Shown here: piece after piece, positions 1 through 6,289 of the stretch | Numbering within the stretch: position 1 is the first letter of the stretch | Layout of the letters: every line of letters begins with the position of its first letter | NCBI GenBank assembly: GCA_016787725.1 | Contig: JAEUTZ010000004.1 | Coordinates: 248,001 to 312,000, forward strand | Origin: Cyclobacteriaceae bacterium | GTDB taxonomy: Bacteria; Bacteroidota; Bacteroidia; Cytophagales; Cyclobacteriaceae | Direction: 5' to 3' | Length of the DNA stretch: 64,000 bases | Translations under genes and position numbers: made by a program | Notes under the pieces: generated by a model | What the model saw: only the letters and a program-made list of their open reading frames with translations | Databases searched by the model: none | What the model was told of the DNA's origin: nothing

Positions 1-709
1 CTTTGAAATGAACCATAACCTGATCTATAACAGTTCGGCTGAGCATGCCGAAGCCCGCCTCATTAAAAGAATTTTTAGTCTTGCTTCGTTGGCCGACACC
101 TGGAAATTTGAAGTCTCCGGACACGACCAAAATGATTACAACACCTTTCGCGATGTCAGCATATACACCACCCTGGAATCCTGCTCGCAGTGTTCCGGGG
201 TCATGGCCCTCGCTCAGGTAAAAGAGGTAATCTACCTGCAAACAGACAACGGCATGTATTTGATTGGAAATATATTAAGAAACTTAACGCAAGGCACCAA
301 ACTGCAGGCGCCCAACCCGATTGACGGTACTGAAATCAGCCTTCCTTATTTTTCGCAATTGAATGAGGCCTTTGATGCATTCTGTAAAACGGTTTCCGAA
401 TCAAAACCGTTCTTTATTCCCACTGATCCGAACGAGAAGGTGGATGCTTCCAAATCCGTTACCTCGTTTCTCTGTACAGAAAGTGCTTACCGGATCTTCG
501 AAGCCGCAAAAGAAGAGCTCGGGAATTACCTCTCCGGAAAAACACCGCTTCGGTTTCCGGACTATCAGCCAAGCCGCAGCGTAACCAACTTGCACGGTAA
601 GTCCATCACTACCGAATCGACCATGACCAACAAAGCGGTAATAAAGGAAATCGCTTCTTTCTATTCCTACATTCAAATTAATGGCAGACGGGCAACCCCA
701 CACCGATAA
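1..709 (+). CDS. Cytidine/adenosine deaminase-like protein, 5' end cut by window edge
   Basis: The first ATG is at 8, but the frame stays open to base 2, so the gene may begin outside the window. The visible part is 233 aa. Residues 13-15 read HAE and residues 55-62 read TLESCSQC, which matches the zinc-binding HAE plus PCxxC signature of the CDA/TadA deaminase superfamily. The usual Pro before the first Cys is Ser58 here. His13, Cys59 and Cys62 would bind zinc and Glu15 would be the proton shuttle. The roughly 170 residues after the motif match no domain I recognise and may choose the substrate (free base, nucleotide, RNA or DNA cannot be decided). No signal peptide is visible, so a cytoplasmic location is inferred. 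The next gene begins 12 bases downstream in the same direction. Confidence 0.6.
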   Translation, partial: FEMNHNLIYNSSAEHAEARLIKRIFSLASLADTWKFEVSGHDQNDYNTFRDVSIYTTLESCSQCSGVMALAQVKEVIYLQTDNGMYLIGNILRNLTQGTKLQAPNPIDGTEISLPYFSQLNEAFDAFCKTVSESKPFFIPTDPNEKVDASKSVTSFLCTESAYRIFEAAKEELGNYLSGKTPLRFPDYQPSRSVTNLHGKSITTESTMTNKAVIKEIASFYSYIQINGRRATPHR

Positions 710-721
710 ACAAAATTCACC

Positions 722-1411
722 ATGTCCCTCAAAACCTACCTCACCACCCTCGCCACCGAGCGCAGCCCGGTGCCCGAGGTCATCTCGTTCCGCGCCACGC
801 GCCAGGCCATTGGGTGGTTCGGCATGCTGCTGCCCTTGGCGCTCTCGTTCGGCAACTGGCTGTTGGGCAACTGTTGCGTGCTGCAGCCCTCCATCAGCCA
901 CTACTATTATACCAACATGCGCGAGCTGTTCGTAGGCACACTGTGTGCGGTGGCGTTGTTCCTGTTTACCTACAAAGGCCACAGCAAGCTGGACAGCTAT
1001 GCCGCCAACGCAGCCGGGTTGTTTTGCCTGGGCATTGCCCTCTTTCCCACCGAGCTTGCGACTATTTCCTGCCAGGCACCGGTAGTCAGCATCTTTGCGA
1101 TCGACTGGCAATGGATCCTGCACTACATTAGTGCGGCCTTGTTCTTTTTGGTGTTGGCTTATATGAGCGGCTTTTTGTTTACCAAAAGCAACCTGCCGCC
1201 TGCGCAACAACCACTACGCAAGCGCCAACGCAACCGCCTCTATAAAGCCTGTGCGGCCATCATGGTAGGGTGTATTGTTGGGATCGGTGTGAACCACCTC
1301 TTTTTTGATCCGCAGCCCGAAAGCACGCTAACCTTCTGGCTCGAAGCATTGGCCCTCGTGGCCTTTGGCGTGAGTTGGTTAACGAAGGGGGAGGCGATGT
1401 TGGCGGATTGA
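722..1411 (+). CDS. Multi-pass membrane protein of unknown function
   Basis: The product is 229 aa with about six hydrophobic helices: near residues 29-50, 69-85, 95-112, 127-150, 172-190 and 204-220. A basic loop (RKRQRNR) lies before the fifth helix. The segment with the HYYYT motif followed by MRELFVG resembles an uncharacterised Bacteroidota membrane family, but I cannot give it a function. The ATG at 722 follows the upstream deaminase gene by 12 bases, so the two could be co-transcribed. The last ~85 bases of this gene are duplicated as a fragment at 2411-2494, and a shorter piece recurs near 4361-4395. The locus has therefore been copied and broken locally. Confidence 0.75.
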   Translation: MSLKTYLTTLATERSPVPEVISFRATRQAIGWFGMLLPLALSFGNWLLGNCCVLQPSISHYYYTNMRELFVGTLCAVALFLFTYKGHSKLDSYAANAAGLFCLGIALFPTELATISCQAPVVSIFAIDWQWILHYISAALFFLVLAYMSGFLFTKSNLPPAQQPLRKRQRNRLYKACAAIMVGCIVGIGVNHLFFDPQPESTLTFWLEALALVAFGVSWLTKGEAMLAD

Positions 1412-1428
1412 GAAATAATTTCTTGGGA

Positions 1429-1446
1429 TCACAGATTGTGACCTTA
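1429..1446 (+). promoter_or_regulatory. Candidate operator before the ORF6N gene
   Basis: The 18 bases TCACAGATTGTGACCTTA lie just upstream of the ORF6N start. They differ at one base from a stretch inside the same gene (1669-1686) that is the centre of a 33-bp perfect palindrome. ORF6N proteins are thought to bind DNA, so a site shared by the leader and the gene suggests autoregulation. That function is inferred. Confidence 0.4.
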
Positions 1447-1658
1447 AAAAAATGAGACATGAAAGAATTATCCATACTAACCACACCTGATTTCATCGCC
1501 ACAAGAATTCTGTTTCTGCGAGGCGAAAAAGTGCTGCTGGATGCTGATTTAGCCTTGCTATACGGTGTTGAAACCAAAGTCTTGAAGCAAGCGGTCAGAA
1601 GAAATATCGACCGTTTTCCTGAAGATTTTCTTTTTGAATTATCAACCGAAGAGTGGAA

Positions 1659-1691
1659 TTCTCTAAGGTCACAAATTGTGACCTTAGAGAA
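1659..1691. repeat. 33-bp perfect palindrome inside the ORF6N gene
   Basis: Arms of 16 bases pair without a mismatch around a single central A at 1675 (left arm begins TTCTCTAAGG, right arm ends CCTTAGAGAA). The central 18 bases match the candidate operator at 1429-1446 except for one base. It lies in codons for the SLRSQIVTLEK stretch. Confidence 0.85.
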
Positions 1692-1806
1692 AGGAAGAGG
1701 TAAATATTCCAAATACCCACCCTTCGCCTTCACCGAGCAAGGCGTGGCCATGCTCAGCGGTATTCTCAACAGCCCCCGTGCTGTGGAAACCAACATTGCT
1801 ATTATG

Positions 1807-1826
1807 CCTGCCTGCCGGTAGGCAGG
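1807..1826. mobile_element. 20-bp palindromic insertion breaking ORF6N
   Basis: The sequence CCTGCCTGCCGGTAGGCAGG folds on itself (one G-T pair, otherwise fully matched). Deleting exactly these bases restores the ORF6N reading frame and a normal protein sequence, which makes it a recent insertion. Related palindromes sit inside other repeats at 25105-25135 and 28471-28504. Confidence 0.75.
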
Positions 1827-2093
1827 AGAACCTTTGTAGCCCTGCGCAAGCTTATGGAAACCAATAAAGACCTGGCTGCTAAAATCCGGCAGTTGGAAAA
1901 GAAATACGATCAGCGTTTTAAGTTGGTATTCGATGCCATTCAAAAACTGATCCGACAGGAAAAGGAAGCCCGACCCATTGGCTTTGAGATCGGGAAGAAG
2001 AAATGAGCGGTGGAGTTTTCGGTGAAGGGCCCCTTCCGTTGTGGCGGAAAGTTGCTTTTGCGAAATTGCTCAGGAACAAAAAAGAAGAGTTAA

Positions 2094-2343
2094 ATGAACC
2101 AAAACGAAATAGCCGCATTAACCGACCAGGAATTGCTGGACGCAGCAAAAAAAAATGAAACCCACGCCCATCGTAGATGCCTTTTTTATTGGCTTCCTGG
2201 TGGGCATCGTCATTTTTAGCGTGGTGGTAAACCGGTGGGGGTTTCTCACCTTGATACCGTTGGTGTTAATGTATTGGTTATTGAAAAAGCCAAAGCACTA
2301 TGAGGCGCTTAACAAGGAATTGAAAAAGCGTGGGTTGCAATAG
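2094..2343 (+). pseudogene. Small two-helix membrane protein, copy 1, frameshifted in a poly-A run
   Basis: This is the near-identical sister of the gene at 4106-4354. An ATG at 2094 begins the same N-terminal stretch (MNQNEIAALTDQE), but the A run after GCAGC has nine A here against eight in copy 2. The extra base shifts the frame just before MKPTPIVDAFF. The remaining frame can still be read from an internal ATG at 2155 as a 62-aa protein with one or two hydrophobic helices (VDAFFIGFLVGIVIFSV and FLTLIPLVLMYWLL) and a basic tail (KKPKHYEALNKELKKR). Slippage in the A run could switch the long form on and off; a sequencing error is the trivial alternative. Function unknown. Confidence 0.6.
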
Positions 2344-2410
2344 AACCTTGCCCCGGGCCAAAAGGCGCAGTTTGTGAATGCCCAGATTAGAAGTTTTCGG
2401 TGAGGGTCCC

Positions 2411-2494
2411 TTACCTTCTGGTTCGAAGCGCTGGCCCTCGTAGCCTTTGGCGTAAGTTGGTTAACGAAGGGGGAAGCGATGTTGGCGGATTGAG
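2411..2494 (+). pseudogene. Duplicated 3' fragment of the membrane protein gene at 722-1411
   Basis: The bases match 1330-1411 at most positions, from CCTTCTGG through TTGGCGGATTGA, including the stop codon. No start or N-terminal part is present. Just after it, AGGTCGCAAATT recalls the candidate ORF6N operator that follows the intact gene, so the copied block probably reached past the stop codon. Confidence 0.75.
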
Positions 2495-2597
2495 GGCGTA
2501 ATTCTTGAGGTCGCAAATTCAGACAATCTGAAGCAGCCCTTCGAGAAGTCAATTGAGTTGCACGAACCTTAAGAAGGGCAGCACTGAAATTTTACGG

Positions 2598-2677
2598 AAA
2601 GTAAAATAAGAATTCTGTTATGTTACTTTTATTAGCTAAAGTAAAATAACGAAAAAAGTATGTTACTTTAGTAAAAT
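2598..2677 (+). promoter_or_regulatory. 40-bp tandem repeat forming a candidate operator/promoter for the Fic gene
   Basis: AAAGTAAAATAA occurs at 2598 and 2638, and TATGTTACTTT at 2619 and 2659, both exactly 40 bp apart. Within each unit, AAAGTAA and TTACTTT are inverted partners. The second unit runs into the Fic start codon at 2676. The Fic protein ends in a winged-helix-like segment, so autorepression from these sites is plausible but inferred. Confidence 0.5.
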
Positions 2678-3827
2678 GATTGAATTAGAGCAGTTTAAGG
2701 CCGGCCAATACGAAAAAAGCCCTGCCGGGTATCAATACTTCGTTCCCAATCGCGTAAACGAAGCCTGGATATGGAACAACCCGCTAATTAACAACCTACT
2801 TGAAAAAGCAGCCATTAAACTGGGCGAGCTTAACTCCTATGCCAGGTTGGTGCCAAACATAGACTTGTTCATTCAACTGCACGTAACCAAAGAGGCGGTT
2901 ATTTCAAGCCGTATTGAAGGCACACAAACACGAATTGATGAGGCACTCTTAAATGAAACAGATATTGCCCCTGAAAGGCGTGATGACTGGAAAGAAGTGC
3001 AGAACTACATCAAAGCACTTAACAAGGCCATTAAGGAATTAGAAAAACTGCCCATCTCTTCGCGACTCATACGCCACACACATAAAATACTGTTGAGCAG
3101 TGTTCGTGGTGAACACAAACAGCCAGGTGAATTCCGAACGAGCCAGAATTGGATTGGAGGAACAAGTCCTGCTGATGCAAAATTTGTACCCCCTCACTAT
3201 CAATATGTAAATGAATTGATGGGTGATTTGGAAAACTTCATTCATAATGAGGAAGCCAATGTGCCGGCACTCATACGCATGGCCATAGCACATTATCAAT
3301 TCGAAACCATACACCCCTTCCTGGATGGTAACGGACGTATAGGTCGCCTGTTAATTACACTATTTCTGGTGGACCAGAAAATAGTGACCAAGCCACTGTT
3401 GTACCTCTCCACCTATTTCGAAAACAATAAAGGGCTGTATTACGACAACCTCACCTTTGTGCGTACAAAGGACGACATGACCCAATGGATAAAATACTTT
3501 CTCTTGGGTGTAGCCGAAACAGCCCAGCATACAACCGAAACATTGCAAAAAGTATTATCACTCAAAGAAAAATTAGAAACTAAGATTTACACCACCTTTG
3601 GCCGCAGGAGCAACAGTGCCATTACATTACTTAGTCATTTATTTAAACACCCGATTGTTGATGTCCGCGAAGTTCAGAAAACCGCTAAAGTAAGTTACAA
3701 GGCAGCCAATGATTTGGTAAATGATTTTGTGGAGGCGAAGATACTGAAGGAAACTACCGGCCAAAGCCGCAATCGGTTATTCTCGTTTGATACGTACCTG
3801 GAGTTGTTTATTAAAAATAGAAGCTAA
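2676..3827 (+). CDS. Fic family AMP-transferase with N-terminal inhibitory helix (class II)
   Basis: The protein is 383 aa. The Fic core motif HPFLDGNGR lies at residues 213-221: His213 would be the catalytic base, and the Gly/Asn/Arg loop binds ATP phosphates. An inhibitory motif SSRIEG lies at residues 77-82 (class II, S/TxxxE G/N), which in this family blocks ATP binding until relieved. Residues ~1-70 look like the Fic_N domain, and the C-terminal ~70 residues look like a winged helix (REVQKTAKVSYKAANDLVNDF). Known relatives adenylylate protein hydroxyls; the target here is unknown. The start follows two copies of a 40-bp unit that may be its operator. A second, distinct Fic gene lies 600 bases further on the opposite strand. 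Confidence 0.9.
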   Translation: MIELEQFKAGQYEKSPAGYQYFVPNRVNEAWIWNNPLINNLLEKAAIKLGELNSYARLVPNIDLFIQLHVTKEAVISSRIEGTQTRIDEALLNETDIAPERRDDWKEVQNYIKALNKAIKELEKLPISSRLIRHTHKILLSSVRGEHKQPGEFRTSQNWIGGTSPADAKFVPPHYQYVNELMGDLENFIHNEEANVPALIRMAIAHYQFETIHPFLDGNGRIGRLLITLFLVDQKIVTKPLLYLSTYFENNKGLYYDNLTFVRTKDDMTQWIKYFLLGVAETAQHTTETLQKVLSLKEKLETKIYTTFGRRSNSAITLLSHLFKHPIVDVREVQKTAKVSYKAANDLVNDFVEAKILKETTGQSRNRLFSFDTYLELFIKNRS

Positions 3828-3888
3828 TGCCGCAGTAATACGGCAACTGAAATACAACCGGGAAATCTGCGCAAACTCCGTACTAAAT

Positions 3889-3916
3889 CGCAGAGTCCCG
3901 AAGCGGAGACTCTGCG
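3889..3916. repeat. 28-bp imperfect palindrome
   Basis: CGCAGAGT at 3889-3896 pairs with ACTCTGCG at 3909-3916, with CCCGAAGCGGAG between. It is another of the short palindromes scattered through this window. It sits in the 278-base gap between the Fic gene and the small membrane gene, where I see no convincing coding sequence. Confidence 0.6.
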
Positions 3917-4028
3917 CGGAACAGCACGCCCGCTCGCGCGCCTTTGAACGGATTGCCGACAAGTACATTGCCTGCATCCAAAATGCCCCGGGCCCAAAGG
4001 CACAGTTTGTGAATGCCCAGAGTAAAAG

Positions 4029-4375
4029 TTTTCGGTGCAGGTCCCTTCCGTTGTGGCGGAAAGTTGCTTTTGCGAAATTGCTCAGGAACAAAAAAGAATA
4101 GTTAAATGAACCAGAATGAACTAGCCGCATTAACCGACCAGGAGTTACAGGATGCAGCAAAAAAAATGAAACCCACGCCCATCGTAGATGCCTTTTTTAT
4201 TGGCTTTCTGGTGGGCATTGTAATATTTAGCGTGGCGGTAAACCAGTGGGGGTTCCTCACCTTGATACCGTTGGTGCTAATTTACCGGTTATTGAAAAAA
4301 CCGAAGCACTATGAGGCGCTGAATGATGAATTGAAGAAACGTGGGTTAAGCTAAGGCATTTAACGAGGTGGGGAG
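4029..4375. repeat. Duplicated block, copy 2 (copy 1 at about 2015-2360)
   Basis: From TTTTCGGTG to the end of the small membrane gene, this block matches 2015-2345 at most positions, including ~80 non-coding bases upstream of the gene. A 50-base piece (CCCCGGGC... CAGTTTGTGAATGCCCAG) precedes this copy at 3990-4020 but follows copy 1 at 2349-2385. This suggests tandem duplication and later rearrangement. Confidence 0.7.
4106..4354 (+). CDS. Small membrane protein (82 aa), intact copy 2
   Basis: It begins MNQNELAALTDQELQDAAKK, a short polar helix, then MKPTPIVDAFFIGFLVG, two hydrophobic segments (~residues 28-44 and 50-64) and a basic tail KKPKHYEALNDELKKRG. The helix-TM-TM plan suits an inner-membrane protein with both ends in the cytoplasm. 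I do not recognise a named family. The frameshifted sister lies at 2094-2343. The ATG at 4106 is favoured over the internal ATG because the N-terminal 20 codons are conserved between the copies. Confidence 0.65.
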   Translation: MNQNELAALTDQELQDAAKKMKPTPIVDAFFIGFLVGIVIFSVAVNQWGFLTLIPLVLIYRLLKKPKHYEALNDELKKRGLS

Positions 4376-4395
4376 GCGATGTTGACGGATTGAAA
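4361..4395 (+). pseudogene. Second short remnant of the 722-1411 gene end
   Basis: TTAACGAGGTGGGGAGGCGATG followed by TTGACGGATTGA matches the last ~30 bases of the membrane gene (1380-1411), with a few changes. It lies directly after the duplicated small gene, as the longer fragment does after copy 1. Confidence 0.5.
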
Positions 4396-4452
4396 ATGAA
4401 ATAGCCGAAAGAGTTTAGAGAGCTCGGTGATTGCTGGTCAGCTGATCGTGAC

Positions 4453-5538
4453 TTACTTCTTTAAAATATCCAGAAGGGCTACGTTCAAATACAACTTCTC
4501 CTTGCCTAATTCAACACTCTTCAAAAATCCTTTTTCTTCCAACGAAGCAAGGTAGGTGCCGGCTGTTTTTACTTTCACAATTCCTGCTTCTACTAAAAAC
4601 TGTCGCTTCGAATACGGCCGTTGAAACAATACTTCTACCAAATCTTTTGAATAGATGTTCGGTAACTCTTGTTTGATCGCTTCACTCATGGCAGTCATGG
4701 CAACTTTTATTTCTTCAATCTTATGCAAGGTGAGCTTGCTTGTTTCTTCTACAGCATGGATCATATACAAGATCCACCGTTGCCAGTTGCCTTCTTCGGT
4801 TACTTCGCGCAACAACTGATAATAATCCGACCGATGTTCAAGAATATATCGACTTAAATACAATACCGGCATTCTTAGCAACCCTTGCTGCACCAGGTAA
4901 AGTATATTGATGATTCTTCCGGTTCTTCCATTCCCATCACCAAACGGATGGATTGCTTCAAACTGGTAATGCGCCACGGCCATCTTAACCAACGGATCAA
5001 GTCCATCGTCATTCAGGTTCAGAAACTCTTCCAGGTTTTTTAGTTTCGTTCGGATGATTTCTTCACCAACCGGTGGGGTATAGATCACCTCGCGTGTTTT
5101 ATCTTTCACGATTTGAGTGCCAGGTGTATTTCGAATTCCCGATTGATTTTCTTTGATGACCTGTACGAGCTTGACAAACAGGTTGGTGGTTAGCACGCCT
5201 TTTTCTCTCACCTGTTCATGGCCGTACCATAAAGCCTCTTTATAATGCAATACTTCTTTGGTAGCGCTGTTGCCCACACTTCTTTCGGCTACCGCATATT
5301 GATAGAGTTCATCGTGGGTGGTGATGATGTTCTCAATTTCCGAACTGACTTTGGCCTCTTGCAGACCAATCGAATCCAGCAAAATGGCTGGGTTAGGCAA
5401 ATTGGAAAGGGAACCCTCCAAACGCGCCAGGGCTCTGTGCGCCAGTATGGTGGCCTTTAAAATATCCTTGCCTTCCAGTTCCTCAGCAGGTGGAAGTAAG
5501 GGTAGTTCGTTGTAGGGTTCCGATGGATGAAATGCCAT
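4453..5538 (-). CDS. Fic family AMP-transferase, SoFic-like (class II)
   Basis: The product is 361 aa, close to the length of Shewanella SoFic (~370 aa). HPFGDGNGR lies at residues 197-205, with His197 as the expected catalytic base. The inhibitory helix motif SSEIEN is at residues 65-70, with Glu69 as the auto-inhibitory residue. The C-terminal ~70 residues (LVEVLFQRPYSKRQFLVEAGI, here split) look like a winged helix. The two Fic proteins of this window differ over most of their length, so they are not a recent duplication. The gene is read toward the left, away from the R-M locus, with 180 bases between its start and the first hsdS. Self or substrate adenylylation is expected from the family; the target is unknown. 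Confidence 0.9.
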   Translation of the reverse strand: MAFHPSEPYNELPLLPPAEELEGKDILKATILAHRALARLEGSLSNLPNPAILLDSIGLQEAKVSSEIENIITTHDELYQYAVAERSVGNSATKEVLHYKEALWYGHEQVREKGVLTTNLFVKLVQVIKENQSGIRNTPGTQIVKDKTREVIYTPPVGEEIIRTKLKNLEEFLNLNDDGLDPLVKMAVAHYQFEAIHPFGDGNGRTGRIINILYLVQQGLLRMPVLYLSRYILEHRSDYYQLLREVTEEGNWQRWILYMIHAVEETSKLTLHKIEEIKVAMTAMSEAIKQELPNIYSKDLVEVLFQRPYSKRQFLVEAGIVKVKTAGTYLASLEEKGFLKSVELGKEKLYLNVALLDILKK

Positions 5539-5719
5539 AACCTGTTCGTCTAGTCAAGGGCATGCCGTGGCCTTATGGTTAATACGAGGGCAAATATATC
5601 AATAAATTGACCTTGTACAAGCGAATAGGTCATGTCGTGACGTAAAAATTAACTTAGTATGAGATATACTTTGATTTAAATTTGAACTTTCCCACCTTGG
5701 TTCCCGTTAAAGCCTTGAA

Positions 5720-6286
5720 TTGAAGACACTCTTAGAAAATATCGCCAAACTCCAGTCGGGGCTGTATACCCAGCCCGACATTCAGGCAGATACCTTGTAT
5801 CTGCAAGGGGTTCACTTCGATCAATTTGGTGAATTTAACCCGGAGGTAAAACCCCAGCTCAAACTAAACGGCAAAATAGAACGGCACCTGCTACACCATA
5901 ACGATATACTTTTTGCCGCTAAAGGCCTCAACAATTTTGGAGTGGTCTACCATACCGATCTGGGTAAAGCTGTGGCTTCGTCTTCCTTTATTATTGTGCG
6001 ACTCCATCATGAAGCACAGCGGCAAATAGAGCCAGACTACCTCGCCTGGTACCTCACCCATAATCCGGGCGTTAAGTTATTTCACAAACAACTCGGCACT
6101 ACCATTCCCTCTATTTCTATTGAAAAACTCAGCAAACTGGAAGTGCACGTTCCCTCCCTGCATCAACAACGCAGAATTGTGGAAGTACAGAAATTACGAA
6201 ACCGCGAAAAGCAACTGATCAAGCAACTTGAAATACAAAAGGACCTCTTGATAAAACATCAACTTTTAAACGCAACAATACAGTAA
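5720..6286 (+). CDS. hsdS: Half-size type I R-M specificity subunit (single TRD)
   Basis: The frame is 188 aa, about half of a normal HsdS. There is no ATG anywhere in the frame and an in-frame TAA lies at 5708, so the TTG at 5720 is the only sensible start. The protein has one target-recognition-like domain (PSISIEKLSKLEVHVPS is the usual end of a TRD: 'the site is recognised' region) followed by a helical spacer (QQRRIVEVQKLRNREKQLIKQ). In known systems half-subunits can pair to form a complete specificity module that reads a palindromic bipartite site. It lies 3 bases before hsdM and must share its transcript. With the full-length HsdS downstream, the system could have two specificities; alternatively this is a relic. 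Confidence 0.75.
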   Translation: MKTLLENIAKLQSGLYTQPDIQADTLYLQGVHFDQFGEFNPEVKPQLKLNGKIERHLLHHNDILFAAKGLNNFGVVYHTDLGKAVASSSFIIVRLHHEAQRQIEPDYLAWYLTHNPGVKLFHKQLGTTIPSISIEKLSKLEVHVPSLHQQRRIVEVQKLRNREKQLIKQLEIQKDLLIKHQLLNATIQ

Positions 6287-6289
6287 GCC

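Larger units (their letters stand above)
1459..2006 (+). pseudogene. ORF6N-domain DNA-binding protein, interrupted by a 20-bp palindrome
   Basis: The N-terminal ~110 aa are a typical ORF6N domain (residues ~10-100: LLDADLALLYGVETKVLKQAV, shortened here; later YPPFAFTEQGVAMLSG). These domains occur in phage and chromosomal regulators and are predicted to bind DNA. After codon 116 (ATT ATG ending at 1806) the frame meets 20 extra bases (1807-1826) and stops at 1821, giving a 120-aa product. If those 20 bases are removed, the frame continues RTFVALRKLMETNKDLAAK and on through a coiled-coil-like tail to the TGA at 2004-2006, restoring a 175-aa protein of normal family length. The break therefore looks like a clean insertion. 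The truncated form might still fold and bind DNA. Confidence 0.8.

Noticed and set aside
1260-1943. 227-aa minus-strand frame over the ORF6N gene
   Set aside because: It runs through the palindromes and the opposite of a recognisable ORF6N domain; no independent support.
3787-4101. 104-aa frame after the Fic gene
   Set aside because: It overlaps the Fic end in another frame, contains the 28-bp palindrome and part of a duplicated non-coding block, and resembles no protein I know.
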